A DNA stretch of 64,000 bases. Origin: an uncultured Dehalococcoidia bacterium (GTDB taxonomy: Bacteria; Chloroflexota; Dehalococcoidia; Lucifugimonadales; Lucifugimonadaceae). The DNA lies in NCBI GenBank assembly GCA_913048295.1, contig CAJWWK010000001.1, forward strand, positions 33,054 to 97,053. Direction: 5' to 3'. How positions within the stretch are numbered: position 1 is the first letter of the stretch; each line of letters begins with the position of its first letter. Below are positions 10,577-21,602 of this stretch, one piece after another. The translations under genes and the position numbers were made by a program. The notes beneath the pieces are model-generated. The model saw only the letters and a list, made by a program, of their open reading frames with translations. It made no database searches and had not been told where the DNA came from.

Positions 10577-11860
10577 GTGACTGCTTCAATTGCGATTATT
10601 GTCATCGGGCTACTGGGAAGCGCGTTTATCAGCGCTACCGAGGCGGCTGTACTGGGCGCGAGCCGCTATAGGATTGAATACCGCGGTGAAGAGGGCGACA
10701 AGCGGGCCCGACTCGTAATCCGAATATTCGATGATTACGAGAGGTTTTTCGGGACGATCCTTCTCCTGGGTAACCTGTTCAACATCACAGTAGCCTCGGT
10801 TGGGACAACCCTGGCCATCTCTACCATTGGTGGCGGGGAACCTACCGCCCTCTCAGCCGTCGTCGCCACAGCAATAGCGACCATAGCTATCGTTATTGTC
10901 GGTGAGTTGACCCCGAAAACGTTGGCTGTAATGGCAGCCGAACGCTGGGCTCTCGCGACGGCTCGGGTTGTGCTGATGATGATGACAGTTGCGTGGCCGG
11001 TGGTCTTCGCATTCACCCTGGTCCCTCGAGCGATCTTGCGGTTGTTCGGTGGGAAGGAGGCGTGGTCGAGTCCGATTGTCACGCCGGGCGAACTTCGTAC
11101 GCTGATTGATCTTGGCGAGGCCGAGGGTACGGTGGAAGAATCCACCGGTGAAATGCTTGAGAATATTTTCAGATTCGGGGAAATGGAAGTTCGCGACGTG
11201 GTGACCCCGCGCCCCGATATCGTCTGGGTCCAAGCCGAGGCCACTTTCAGGGAATTTATGAATTCGTATCGGGTTTCCCCGCACACACGGTTCCCGGTTT
11301 TCGATACCGACCACGATGACGTGGTGGGAATCCTCTCGGTAAAAGACGTTCTGGCGATGATGTCCGAATCGAATCTCGACTTCGACCAACCCGTCATCAA
11401 CCTCATGCGCCAGACTTACTTCGTTCCGGAAACCAAACGCCTGGACGATCTTTTCGAGGAGATGCAGGAGTCAGGTCATAAGATGGCGCTTATCGTCGAT
11501 GAGTTTGGCGGTATCGCCGGGCTGATTACACTTACGCGTCTCGTCGAACAGATCGTGGGCCGAACCGGCGAAGAGGGGTTAAAACCTGAGCGCCGCTTCG
11601 TCACGGTCAATGAAAACACGTTCGTTTTGGATGGCGGTCTTGAGATCGGTGAAGCCAATGATGAACTGGGTCTGGATATCCCTGAAGGCGATTATGAGAC
11701 CATCGCCGGATTTTTCCTTGAGCAAGCGCAACAACGGCCGGATATTGGGTCACGGGTGCGATTCGGCAACCTGAGAATGCAGATCGCCGAAGTGGATGGA
11801 ACCAAGATCACCAGCATTCGCGTACGGCGGGTAACTGAGGTCTCGGAAGTCACAAGGTAG
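10577..11860 (+). CDS. Hemolysin/CorC-family (CNNM + CBS + CorC_HlyC) membrane protein
   Basis: N-terminal TM DUF21-like region, CBS pair (RFPVFDTDHDDVVGILSVKDVL; MALIVDEFGGIAGLITL), C-terminal CorC domain. Confidence 0.9.
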   Translation: MTASIAIIVIGLLGSAFISATEAAVLGASRYRIEYRGEEGDKRARLVIRIFDDYERFFGTILLLGNLFNITVASVGTTLAISTIGGGEPTALSAVVATAIATIAIVIVGELTPKTLAVMAAERWALATARVVLMMMTVAWPVVFAFTLVPRAILRLFGGKEAWSSPIVTPGELRTLIDLGEAEGTVEESTGEMLENIFRFGEMEVRDVVTPRPDIVWVQAEATFREFMNSYRVSPHTRFPVFDTDHDDVVGILSVKDVLAMMSESNLDFDQPVINLMRQTYFVPETKRLDDLFEEMQESGHKMALIVDEFGGIAGLITLTRLVEQIVGRTGEEGLKPERRFVTVNENTFVLDGGLEIGEANDELGLDIPEGDYETIAGFFLEQAQQRPDIGSRVRFGNLRMQIAEVDGTKITSIRVRRVTEVSEVTR

Positions 11861-11870
11861 TCGACACCCG

Positions 11871-13304
11871 ATGTCTAACGGCGCCACATTCCTCGATCAA
11901 CTGGAAGCAGGTCTCCAACGTGCATTGGTACCACGCGGGGCGGTCCTTGTAGTAGCTTTCTCAGGCGGACCCGATTCTTCAGCGCTTCTTCGGGCTCTAT
12001 CGGAACTTCGCGATCAATGGAATTTCAACCTGAGGGCGGTACACGTCAACCACAATATTCGGTCTGGCGAATCAGAGCGTAATGAACGCATCGCACAACG
12101 AATAGCCGAACTGTGCGTTGTTGAATTCAAAGCGGTCAGCGTTGATGTTCCGGGGCTCGCGAAAAAGAAAAACGTTTCGATCGAATCTGCCGCCCGGCAG
12201 TTACGCTACGAGGCGCTGTCGCAGAGCGTCGAAATGTATTCGGCTCACGGGGTTGTCACGGGTCATACGCTCGATGATCAGGCCGAGACTGTGTTGCTGC
12301 ACGCCGGTCGGGGTTCCGGGCTCAAAGGGATCGCCAGTATCAGACCGCGTTCGACTCTAAAAATTCCGGATTCAGAAATTGAGGTCACCGCGTTCCGGCC
12401 GATGCTTGGAATTTTGAGGGAAGAATGCGCAGAGTACAGCGATCAGATCGGTGTCCGGCCCGTCGTCGACGAGTCAAATTTCCGCCGGGATTACACCCGG
12501 AACCGAATCAGGCTGGACGTGCTGCCAGAGCTAAACAAGGCGATCCCGGGCTCGTCGAAAGCGCTGGCACGACTTGCGGAAAACGCGGCTGACGACCTGT
12601 CGATCGTGAATTGGGCAGTCGAACGCTCACTCAAGCAGGCCGGGGGTGGACCCGCGCCGGGCCGATACTCACGGGCCAGCGTCTTGAGCCTTCCGGCAAC
12701 TCTTACCGCCAGGGTGTTGATGCGAACCTACGACGACCATGTCGGCCACTCCAATAACCTCGAGCGATCGCATGTTGAGAGCATGGTCCAACACCTCGCC
12801 GGTCGCAGTGGAACCTCAATCAATCTGCCCAACGGGGTTACTTTTATCGTTGATCAGGACTCTTTCGGCTTCCGCTCCCGGACTGTCCCCGACAACGACT
12901 GTCCCTATCCAGACCCGCTTGATCTCACCGAATTATCGATTCCTGGCATCACCGGGCTTGGCGGTGGCTTCAAAATGATTGCGGCGATTGTCGACAGGCC
13001 GATCAATCTCGATCCCGAAAACTCGTGGGTGACATTCGCATCGCCGACCATTGCACAGCTCTCGCCAAGACTGCGGAACCGCAAAAACGGAGATCGGTTT
13101 CAGCCTCTGGGGATGGATCCGCAGGTAAAACTCCAGGATTTTTTTGTGGGTGCTGGGGTGCCTGAACGCTGGCGTGACCGGGTGCCGATTGTCGAATCGG
13201 ACAAAGGCATCGTATGGGTCGCTGGGTCACGCTTGGCTGAATGGGCGAAAGTTCAATCTGCCCATAAACAAGTGGCCCGACTGGAACTTACGGGGCCTGA
13301 TTAG
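11871..13304 (+). CDS. tilS: tRNA(Ile)-lysidine synthetase
   Basis: AFSGGPDSSALLRAL PP-loop, HVNHNIRSGES, TGHTLDDQAETVL. Confidence 0.93.
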   Translation: MSNGATFLDQLEAGLQRALVPRGAVLVVAFSGGPDSSALLRALSELRDQWNFNLRAVHVNHNIRSGESERNERIAQRIAELCVVEFKAVSVDVPGLAKKKNVSIESAARQLRYEALSQSVEMYSAHGVVTGHTLDDQAETVLLHAGRGSGLKGIASIRPRSTLKIPDSEIEVTAFRPMLGILREECAEYSDQIGVRPVVDESNFRRDYTRNRIRLDVLPELNKAIPGSSKALARLAENAADDLSIVNWAVERSLKQAGGGPAPGRYSRASVLSLPATLTARVLMRTYDDHVGHSNNLERSHVESMVQHLAGRSGTSINLPNGVTFIVDQDSFGFRSRTVPDNDCPYPDPLDLTELSIPGITGLGGGFKMIAAIVDRPINLDPENSWVTFASPTIAQLSPRLRNRKNGDRFQPLGMDPQVKLQDFFVGAGVPERWRDRVPIVESDKGIVWVAGSRLAEWAKVQSAHKQVARLELTGPD

Positions 13305-14302
13305 AGGACCCGGGTCAACCTGAGATTCACTGCAAGCCCTGGTATACGGCCCCGTTTCGCCACGTTCCGGCCATCGATTTCCTTGATATCCGCAGTGAAC
13401 GAAATCGGGCTTGCTGAGGCTATGTAGTAGCCAACTGCAAAGACATTGACCGGCGCATCGGCCTCGACGAAGCCCCGAATACGATCGGGCGTAATTCCAC
13501 CACTTACGAATATCTCTACGTGGTTGTAACCACCCTGGTCCAATCGTGCGCGTATCTCGCGGACCAGGTCGGGCGTCACCCCGCCCCGCTCTTTAGGCGT
13601 ATCTAGCCGGATCCCGCGAAGCCGCTCACGCAACGCCTTTGCAACGTCCATAGCTTCTTCAGTCTCGTCTTTGAATGTATCCACAAGGGCAACCCTGGGG
13701 ACCTCGGGCGGCATGTGCTTGTCGAACGCCATCATGCAGCGAACGGTATCGCCCATCAGGAGCACCAGCGAGTGTGGCATGGTTCCCGAGGGTATCAGCC
13801 CATGGAGTTGCTGACCGACCACTGAAGAGCTTGATACGCATCCTCCTATTACCGCTGCGTAGTCCATGACCCCAACCACTTCCGGGTGGACATGGCGGGC
13901 ACCGTAACCGATTATCGGGACGCCGCCGCCGGCATCTACACATTCGCCAGCCGCGGTTGCCCAGCCGGTGCACGACGCCAAGGTTCCGAGGATCGCGGTC
14001 TCGAACAGACCGAAGGAGGCGTACGGAGCACGAATGCGGAGCGCCACCTCGCCACCGGCCACCCCAACACCTTCGTCCAGAGCCCACACCTCGCGGCCGG
14101 TTTCTGGCAGCACCCTGCCAAGCAGGGTTTTTACTTCGTTGATACCACAGAAAATGCCGTCGCGTTCGGCCGCGAACTCAACGACCACTTCAGGATTGAT
14201 GCCTTCGTTCCGAAGGATGGTCAAAGCCCTGTGCAGTTCGTTATCAGCTGTGTACCCGGTGAGGACCGAGCGTGCGATCTTAAAATCGCCTGGTGTAGCC
14301 AT
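13301..14302 (-). CDS. pncB: Nicotinate phosphoribosyltransferase
   Basis: NAPRTase-like features (FETAILGTLAS, GARHVHPE, DTFKDE, VSGGITPDRI); stop overlaps tilS stop convergently. Confidence 0.85.
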   Translation of the reverse strand: MATPGDFKIARSVLTGYTADNELHRALTILRNEGINPEVVVEFAAERDGIFCGINEVKTLLGRVLPETGREVWALDEGVGVAGGEVALRIRAPYASFGLFETAILGTLASCTGWATAAGECVDAGGGVPIIGYGARHVHPEVVGVMDYAAVIGGCVSSSSVVGQQLHGLIPSGTMPHSLVLLMGDTVRCMMAFDKHMPPEVPRVALVDTFKDETEEAMDVAKALRERLRGIRLDTPKERGGVTPDLVREIRARLDQGGYNHVEIFVSGGITPDRIRGFVEADAPVNVFAVGYYIASASPISFTADIKEIDGRNVAKRGRIPGLAVNLRLTRVL

Positions 14303-14382
14303 GTTTTAATGCGGTTGGGGGTGGGCAGATCTACTTTGCGGCTGCGCGGGTAATCAACTCTAGCTACCGTCCGAAATAGCGG

Positions 14383-15117
14383 TCAAGCCGTCGATGTCGG
14401 AGTTGGGCGCCCTTTAAACCTGAGTCTGAGCAAGCCTTTCACATCTTCCCAGGCCGTGGAAGCAATCTTCACACGGGTGTCCGGGTCGTCCTCCCAGTGA
14501 ACAGGTATTTCCTTAATGCCGTAACCGGATTTACCGGCGATCAACAGTAGTTCCGTGTCGAAAAACCATGCGTTGTCACGAATTAGCGGGATCAGGTTAT
14601 CAGCGGTTTTTCTTGAAACCGCCTTGAAACCGCACTGCGCGTCCTTGAATCCGGGAAATGGAAAGAAGATGTGTATGAGCATGTTGTACCCGCGGGAAGT
14701 GATCTCCCGCTTGAGGGTCCGATCGACAACTTCCGAGCCTTTGATAAGCCGCGAGCCGATCGCAACTTCGTACCCGTCATCGGCGACAGCCGCTACCAGA
14801 AGCGGCAACGACATCAGATCGGTCGACAGATCAACGTCCATGTACACCCGCACATCTGCGTCGCTCTCGGTCCAGGCTTTTTTCAGAGCCCGGCCACGGC
14901 CGCGCTGATCGAGCGTCGAGACCGATAACTTCGGGTACACGGCCGCCAGTTCCGTAGCTATCTCAGTCGTTCTGTCGCTCGAACCGTTGTCGGCGACGAC
15001 CACACGCCAGTCGCGTTCGGGGTGCTGGTCGATAAACGCGTACAGCTTTTCGATACAGAAAGGGATAGCCACTTCCTCGTTGAGGACCGGTATGACGATA
15101 TCGACAGTTGCAGCCAT
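14383..15117 (-). CDS. Family 2 glycosyltransferase (dolichyl-phosphate glucosyltransferase-like)
   Basis: VDIVIPVLNEE, VVVADNGSSDRT, MDVDLSTDLMSLP, DAQCGFKAVSR. Confidence 0.88.
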   Translation of the reverse strand: MAATVDIVIPVLNEEVAIPFCIEKLYAFIDQHPERDWRVVVADNGSSDRTTEIATELAAVYPKLSVSTLDQRGRGRALKKAWTESDADVRVYMDVDLSTDLMSLPLLVAAVADDGYEVAIGSRLIKGSEVVDRTLKREITSRGYNMLIHIFFPFPGFKDAQCGFKAVSRKTADNLIPLIRDNAWFFDTELLLIAGKSGYGIKEIPVHWEDDPDTRVKIASTAWEDVKGLLRLRFKGRPTPTSTA

Positions 15118-15189
15118 ATGAGGAATTTGGTGAGATCGGGTTGAGATCAGTTTTAGTTTTTGTCGGGTTTGTGCGACGGAGGCACGAGA

Positions 15190-16737
15190 TCAGTGAAAAA
15201 AGTGTCGTGTGCCGGTGAAGAGCATTACGAGACCGAGGCGGTCGGCAGCTTCGATAACTTCCCCGTCTTTCACCGATCCGCCGGGCTGAACAACCGCTAC
15301 GGCACCTGCTTTCGCAGCGTTCTCTATGCCATCAGGGAACGGGAAGTAGGCATCGCTGGCCATCACGCAACCGGAGGCGTCGTCGCCCGCCGCCCGACCC
15401 GCGAGGTAAACGCTGATAGCCCGGTTTGGTTGACCGGCACCCATTCCCTTGAGCATCGAATCCTTAGCAAACACGATCGCATTCGAGTGAACCAGCTGAC
15501 ACGCCTTCCACGCGAAGGCCATGTCGGCCAGCTGCTGTTCGGTTGGCGACTTCTTCGTAACGACCTTCCAGTCGGCCGCTACTTCAGCGATATCGTCGGG
15601 CTGCTGAACGAGTGCGCCGCCTGTCACGTTGCGGACATTGAGAAGCGGGGTGTCTGAGAGTGCAACTTCCAGCACCCGGGTACGCCGGCGCTTCTGGAGT
15701 ATTTCGAGGGCTTCCGGTTCATAGCCAAGGGCAACGATCACGTCGTACAGAACGCCCTTCATTGCGATGGCAGTTTCTGCTGTGACGATGTTGTTGAAGC
15801 CGACGATTCCGCCGAACGCTGACATCGTATCGCCCGCGTAGGCCTTGCGGTACGCCTCGGCCTGATCGGTATCGATGGCGAGGCCACAGGGATTGGCGTG
15901 CTTGACCACCGCTACACAGTGCTTATCGGCGACTCCGAACGAGTTGACGGCGACCCAAGCGGCGTCGGCGTCGAAGTAGTTGAGATACGACATGTCGATG
16001 CCGTGCAGTTGCCGGGCGTTTACGATTCCGCCAGTTTCGCCGGGTGTTGCGTAGATGCCTCCGGCCTGGTGCGGGTTCTCTCCGTAGCGCGGAACTGCTA
16101 CCCGCCTCCACCCGAAGGTGATCTCTTCGGGGAAAAGGGCTGTCTTGTCTTCACTCGTTGCTTCTGACTCTCGCAGGTAAGCGGATATCAGGGTGTCGTA
16201 CGCGGCGACGTGCTGAAATGCCTTCGCGGCGAGACCCCGGCGCTCATCCTGTGAGACTCCTGCGTCCGACACGATCATTTCGCCAATGCGCTCGTAGTCG
16301 GACGGGTCGACGATGATGACGACATCGGGGAAGTTCTTTGCGGCAGCACGGGTCATGGCCGGACCGCCGATATCGATGTTTTCTAGCGCGTCATCGAGCG
16401 TAGCATTGGGGTTTGCGATGGTCTGCTGGAACGGATAGAGGTTGTTCACGACTACGTCGATGCCCTCGATCCCCTGTTGCTTCATCTCTTCGATGTGCGC
16501 CGGGTTGCTGCGCTTTCCGAGCAGTCCACCGTGAATTCTGGGGTGCAACGTCTTCACCCGACCATCAAGGATTTCGGGTGCGCCTGTCACATCCGCGACT
16601 TCTGTAATTTCCAGCCCGGCGGATTTGAGTTCGTTCGCCGTACCGCCGGTGCTGATCAGCTCAAACCCGGCGCTCGCCAGTTCCTTCGCGAATTCAACCA
16701 GTCCGGTCCTGTCGTATGCGGATAGAAGCGCCCTCAA
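15190..16737 (-). CDS. purH: Bifunctional AICAR formyltransferase/IMP cyclohydrolase
   Basis: LLSAYDRTGLVEFAKEL, STGGTANEL, GRVKTLHPRIHGGLL, KHANPCGLA, AGQPNRAIS. Confidence 0.96.
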   Translation of the reverse strand: MRALLSAYDRTGLVEFAKELASAGFELISTGGTANELKSAGLEITEVADVTGAPEILDGRVKTLHPRIHGGLLGKRSNPAHIEEMKQQGIEGIDVVVNNLYPFQQTIANPNATLDDALENIDIGGPAMTRAAAKNFPDVVIIVDPSDYERIGEMIVSDAGVSQDERRGLAAKAFQHVAAYDTLISAYLRESEATSEDKTALFPEEITFGWRRVAVPRYGENPHQAGGIYATPGETGGIVNARQLHGIDMSYLNYFDADAAWVAVNSFGVADKHCVAVVKHANPCGLAIDTDQAEAYRKAYAGDTMSAFGGIVGFNNIVTAETAIAMKGVLYDVIVALGYEPEALEILQKRRRTRVLEVALSDTPLLNVRNVTGGALVQQPDDIAEVAADWKVVTKKSPTEQQLADMAFAWKACQLVHSNAIVFAKDSMLKGMGAGQPNRAISVYLAGRAAGDDASGCVMASDAYFPFPDGIENAAKAGAVAVVQPGGSVKDGEVIEAADRLGLVMLFTGTRHFFH

Positions 16738-16802
16738 AATTGGTCTCGTTCCCTTTTCGCTGTTGTTTCTAATCTGATTCTTGTGAATTACAGAAAGTTC
16801 GG

Positions 16803-17840
16803 CTAAAGCCCGATCAGCTTTGTCCGTTCTTCGACCGGTGCCCGCTCGACGACTTCACCAATTCGGAACGCCCCCGGTATGCTGTTAATCACATCGTCGG
16901 CAAGGCCCGGCTCGACGATGATCGTCATCCCGACGCCCATGTTGAACACGCTGAACATCTCGCGGTCTTCGACGTGCCCGACCTCCTTGATGAAATCGAA
17001 CAGCGGTGGGACTGACCACGTCGAAATGTCGATATCAGCACCGAGGCCGTCGGCGAGCGCGCGCGGAATGTTCTTGTAGAAACTGCCGCCGGTAATGTGG
17101 CCGAGCCCGCGAATTTTTCCGAGGACCGGGCCGATTACATCAAGGTAGCTGAGGTGGGGGCGCAGCAGCAGTTCGCCCAGGGTGTGTGATGTTTCTGGAA
17201 CGTTGGTAGCGAGTACAGACGGGTTTTCGTCGGTATCGAACACCGATCTGACCAGTGAATATCCGTTCGTGTGGAGTCCGTCTGAAGCCAGACCCAAAAT
17301 CACATCGCCGGCCCGCGTATTTTCAGGCTTCAAGAGTGCGTCTTTACGGACCGTACCGACGATGAACCCGGCAAGGTCGTAATCGTTGCCGTGATAGATG
17401 TCGGGCATTGTGGCAGTCTCGCCGCCGAGTAGCGCACAGCCCGCATCGGCACACGCCCTCGCAAGGCCGGAGACGATCTCTGCGATCTTGTCGGGATCGA
17501 AGCGGCTCAGACCGATGTAGTCGAGAAAGAACAGCGGCCGCGCGCCGGCGGGGAGAATGTCGTTGATGCAGTGATTTACGATACTTGCCCCGACCGTGTC
17601 GTGCCTGCCAAGCGCATCGGCGATACGGAGTTTTGTGCCCACGCCGTCGGTACTGGCGACAAGGAGCGTATCGCCCGAGGGGTCGGGGTCGATCACCCCG
17701 CCAAAGCCGCCGGGACCAGCTATGACGGCGCTGCCGAGCGTGGCGGCTGCGATTGCCTTGATCCTGTCCTTGACGGCTGCTGCTGCTGCCAGGTCCACGC
17801 CTGCATCAGCGTAGGTCTTGGCTGCCGGACGGTTGGTCAT
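16803..17840 (-). CDS. purM: Phosphoribosylformylglycinamidine cyclo-ligase
   Basis: YADAGVDLAAAAAVKDRIK, LVASTDGVGTKLRIA, GGETATMPDIY. Confidence 0.96.
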   Translation of the reverse strand: MTNRPAAKTYADAGVDLAAAAAVKDRIKAIAAATLGSAVIAGPGGFGGVIDPDPSGDTLLVASTDGVGTKLRIADALGRHDTVGASIVNHCINDILPAGARPLFFLDYIGLSRFDPDKIAEIVSGLARACADAGCALLGGETATMPDIYHGNDYDLAGFIVGTVRKDALLKPENTRAGDVILGLASDGLHTNGYSLVRSVFDTDENPSVLATNVPETSHTLGELLLRPHLSYLDVIGPVLGKIRGLGHITGGSFYKNIPRALADGLGADIDISTWSVPPLFDFIKEVGHVEDREMFSVFNMGVGMTIIVEPGLADDVINSIPGAFRIGEVVERAPVEERTKLIGL

Positions 17841-17993
17841 GCGTGAGGGTCCCCGTTGACTTTTTCAGGTAAGACACGCTGCGATAATTCGGGACAGGTG
17901 CGTAAAATCAGGCGATAAGTATACGTTTGGAAGGGCCGATTCGGAGGACTCTTGATACTTGAAAAACGGGTGACTGAAGTCGTCGCTGCGATA

Positions 17994-19439
17994 CTAGATA
18001 CCCTGCGTAATTCCGAGTTCCAGTTTGTTCATCTCAAGTTGTACGGGAATCGGATACTTACCGGTTAGACAGCCGTTGCAGTAGGTCTTATCCGGTGCGC
18101 GCACGGCCTGGTGCAGCCCTTCTACTGAGAGATAGGCGAGCGAGTCGGCACCGATATAGTCGCGTATCTCGTCAACTGTCTTGTTGTAAGCAATCAGTTC
18201 GCCGAGTGTGGCCATATCGACGCCAAAATGGCAGGTCGACTTGATCGGCGGTGAGGCGACGCGCATGTGGATCTCTTTGGCCCCGGCTTTTCGCAACATC
18301 TTGACGATGCGGGTGACGGTTGTGCTTCGAACGATCGAGTCGTCCACCACCAGTAACCTCTTGCCTTCGACTACCCCGCGCATGGCGTTAAACTTGGTCT
18401 TCACTCCCTGGGAACGAGAATGCTGATCGGGCTGTATAAACGTTCGTCCCACATAGCGATTGCGGATTATCGCTTCTACGTACGGGATTTTCGCCGCAGC
18501 CGCCAGTCCGACGGCATGTGGGGTGGAGGAATCTGGGATACCGACGACGATATCGGCATCGACCGGGTGCTCCCTGTAGACTGCCGCTCCCAGTCGCCGC
18601 CGGGTTTCGTATGCCAGCTCACCGTTCAATATGCTGTCGGGGCGGGCAAAGTAAATCTGCTCGAAAATGCACATCGCGTGGTTGGGACGGGCGCCCGACC
18701 AGATCTTTGACTTGACGCCGTCTTTATCGATGACGAGAGTTTCACCCTGTTCGAGCTCTCTTACGAATTCTGCGCCAAGGTTGTCAAGTGCCGCGGTTTC
18801 GGAAGCGACCACCCAGCCGCCGTTGAGCGTTCCCAGGCACAGCGGGCGTATGCCTATCGGATCGCGTACGGCGATTAACTGGTCTTTCGTCATTATCACG
18901 AGTGAGTACGCACCCTTGAGGCGGCGCATGGCGTAGGCCGAAACCTCGAACCAGTTGGCACCGGGTGCCTTGGCGAACAGCTCTGCAATAACTTCCGTAT
19001 CGGACGTTTTGTTGAAAGTTGCCCCGAACTCCTCGGCCAGCTCGATGCGGAGATCGGCTGCGTTTATGACGTTGCCGTTGTGGCCTACTGCGATTTGGCC
19101 GCGCTGACCATTGGCAAGCAGCGGCTGGGCGTTGTATTCCTTGCTTCCGCCCATCGTCGAGTAGCGGGTATGGCCAATGCCGAGGTGACCCGGCAGACCG
19201 CTAAGCGTTTCTTCGCGAAAGACCTGTGAAACAAGCCCCATCTTGGCCTTGATGCCAATTCGCTCGCCCTTTGATGTCGCAATGCCCGCACTTTCCTGAC
19301 CGCGGTGTTGCAGGGCAAAAAGACCGAAGAATAAGGTCTGAGCTACGTTTTCTTCTGGGATATAAGCCCCGACTATCCCGCACTCTTCATGCGGTTTATC
19401 GTCTGAAAACATGTTGATCGGGCCCTGGGTTTCTGGCAC
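17994..19439 (-). CDS. purF: Amidophosphoribosyltransferase
   Basis: ECGIVGAYIPEENVAQTLFFGLFALQHRGQESAGIA; PRPP motif LLVVDDSIVRSTT. Confidence 0.97.
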   Translation of the reverse strand: MPETQGPINMFSDDKPHEECGIVGAYIPEENVAQTLFFGLFALQHRGQESAGIATSKGERIGIKAKMGLVSQVFREETLSGLPGHLGIGHTRYSTMGGSKEYNAQPLLANGQRGQIAVGHNGNVINAADLRIELAEEFGATFNKTSDTEVIAELFAKAPGANWFEVSAYAMRRLKGAYSLVIMTKDQLIAVRDPIGIRPLCLGTLNGGWVVASETAALDNLGAEFVRELEQGETLVIDKDGVKSKIWSGARPNHAMCIFEQIYFARPDSILNGELAYETRRRLGAAVYREHPVDADIVVGIPDSSTPHAVGLAAAAKIPYVEAIIRNRYVGRTFIQPDQHSRSQGVKTKFNAMRGVVEGKRLLVVDDSIVRSTTVTRIVKMLRKAGAKEIHMRVASPPIKSTCHFGVDMATLGELIAYNKTVDEIRDYIGADSLAYLSVEGLHQAVRAPDKTYCNGCLTGKYPIPVQLEMNKLELGITQGI

Positions 19440-19605
19440 AGGCGAAGTGATTTTCAGCTCGGACTATTCAGCTCAACACGGCGCCCGATGCGCCGGCAGG
19501 TTCAGCGTTGTCGAGCAGCTCCAGATTTGGACGACAACGACCTGCATAATTTTAACCCTCGTTAACCTGCGGGTCAACGCAAACTCGGTGCGCCGATTCG
19601 CTCTT

Positions 19606-20382
19606 TTACTCGTGATCTGTCTGACTAGGAGCCCAGGGTTCAAGAAGAAGAAGGAACTCTCGATTTCCTTTTTCGCCGAGTATCCCCGAACTGACGAGGC
19701 CCCGAACGCGTATTTTTGAATCGCCCGCCCACTTTACAAACCGACCTATTACGGCTGCGTGGACGATTGATTCCGTAATCACTCCACCTCGGGGGAGTTC
19801 CGATATTTTTGCTTCATATTGCGGTTTTAGAAGTACGACGGCTCGGCATCTTCGGCCGGGCCGGGGTGTGACGAAATGTTCGAACGCAGGTGGTAATACT
19901 TTTATGAGCGACGTGGACGAAACATCGGCAACGACGATATCGACCTGTTCGGGTAGCTCGATCCCGTTTGCAATATTGGTTCGCTCCATGCTGATCACAC
20001 GTTCGTCGTCCATCAATTTCCGGTGCAATTGCCCTCGACCGGAATCGACCGCGTAGACGCGAATGGCACCGTTTTGCAGTAGACAATCTGTGAATCCGCC
20101 TGTCGATGCACCTACATCGAGGCAGACCGCGCCTTCGACGTCAACATCGAACAGTTCCAGCGCCCCTGCGAGCTTTTCGCCGCCCCGCGAAACGAACCGT
20201 ATCTTCGGAGCGATGGTAATCTCCACGCCCGGCCTCACCTGCATGCCCGGCGTAGGCGACCTGCGCTCCCCGGCCAGCGACACTTTTCCGGCCATGACGA
20301 GTGCGGCGGCCTCCTTGATATCTGGAGCAAGGTTCATATCGACAAGGAGTCGGTCGAGTCTGATTTTAGAATTTTCGGCCAT
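19606..20382 (-). CDS. tlyA: TlyA-family rRNA methyltransferase/hemolysin
   Basis: S4 domain RLDRLLVDMNLAPDIKEAAALVMAGKV; FVSRGGEKLAGALELF; CLDVGASTGGFTDCLLQNGA. Confidence 0.93.
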   Translation of the reverse strand: MAENSKIRLDRLLVDMNLAPDIKEAAALVMAGKVSLAGERRSPTPGMQVRPGVEITIAPKIRFVSRGGEKLAGALELFDVDVEGAVCLDVGASTGGFTDCLLQNGAIRVYAVDSGRGQLHRKLMDDERVISMERTNIANGIELPEQVDIVVADVSSTSLIKVLPPAFEHFVTPRPGRRCRAVVLLKPQYEAKISELPRGGVITESIVHAAVIGRFVKWAGDSKIRVRGLVSSGILGEKGNREFLLLLEPWAPSQTDHE

Positions 20383-20460
20383 TGTTTCTAAAAATTAACA
20401 GGAATTCTTGTCGGGTGCCTAAATTGACCCCGGTTTCCGAATACACCTATCATCGCTGAT

Positions 20461-21492
20461 ATGTCGGCAGAACAGGAAGCAACTATTCAGACGTCCCGAA
20501 TCCCGAGCATCGGTGCCATCGTAAAAGAGGCGCGCCCGCGGCAGATGGTAAAGAACGGTCTCGTGCTCGTTCCGCTGTTTTTCACTGTAAACATCTGGTA
20601 CAGCGGCGACGATATCGCAGGAATGGCCGCAATTGTGGGTCGGGCATTTGCTGCACTCGGTATTTTCGTGCTGTTGTCGGCCGCTGTCTATTTTATTAAC
20701 GACTCAATCGATATCGATCAGGACCGCGCACACCCCCGAAAGCGGCACCGCCCTATCGCGGCGGGTCGGATATCAGTTGGCTGGGCTATCGGGTTGGCAG
20801 TCGTGTTTATCGTTGGCGCGTTCGCTGCGTCGCTTGCGATTTCGGCAATAATGCTGATCACTGTCGCCGCCTACCTCGCAACTAATGTCGTCTACAGCTG
20901 GTGGATTAAAAACGTTATTTTACTTGATGTTATGGCCGTGGCTTCGGGGTTTGTTTTACGTGCCGTGGCGGGGTCCGTCGCGATCGACCACGCGGTTATC
21001 GAGCGGTCGGGGGCAGCGGTCGAGCTGAATCTGACGATTTCGCCGTGGTTGTACGTGGTCACAGCACTGGGAGCGCTTTTCCTGGCCCTGGCAAAGCGCC
21101 GTGGAGAACTTTTCAGCGCGGGCGACAACTCGCAAGCGCATCGGTCGATCCTCAGCGAATACTCGCTTCCCCTCCTCGACAACCTGATTAATGTGATTGC
21201 GACCGCGACTCTGATCGCGTACACGCTCTACACGTTCAGCACCGGAGTAGCAGAAGCCAATGTGCCGACCAATAACTCGATGATGCTCACGATACCGTTT
21301 GTCGCTTACGGCATCATGCGTTACCTGTATCTGATCCATGTACGGGGAGACGGCAAGGCACCCGAAGAAATTCTGATTCGCGACTGGCCACTTCGGATCA
21401 ACATCTTCCTGTGGTTGATCACCGGCTCGTCGGTGCTGATATGGGACCGCTTAGGTTCATGGGGTCTCATCTGGGATCGGTTCTTTAATTGA
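20461..21492 (+). CDS. UbiA-family prenyltransferase, decaprenyl-phosphate phosphoribosyltransferase-like
   Basis: ARPRQMVKNGLVLVPLFF, NDSIDIDQDRAHPRKRHRPIAAG; polytopic membrane protein. Confidence 0.85.
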   Translation: MSAEQEATIQTSRIPSIGAIVKEARPRQMVKNGLVLVPLFFTVNIWYSGDDIAGMAAIVGRAFAALGIFVLLSAAVYFINDSIDIDQDRAHPRKRHRPIAAGRISVGWAIGLAVVFIVGAFAASLAISAIMLITVAAYLATNVVYSWWIKNVILLDVMAVASGFVLRAVAGSVAIDHAVIERSGAAVELNLTISPWLYVVTALGALFLALAKRRGELFSAGDNSQAHRSILSEYSLPLLDNLINVIATATLIAYTLYTFSTGVAEANVPTNNSMMLTIPFVAYGIMRYLYLIHVRGDGKAPEEILIRDWPLRINIFLWLITGSSVLIWDRLGSWGLIWDRFFN

Positions 21493-21602
21493 TCGCGACC
21501 CCTCTGTCTTGGATTATCTGGAAAGGACACGGCGGCTGGTGAATCGTAAACTTCTAGGATTCGGCCCTACGCCATTACAGCACCTGAAGACGAACCCGGC
21601 CC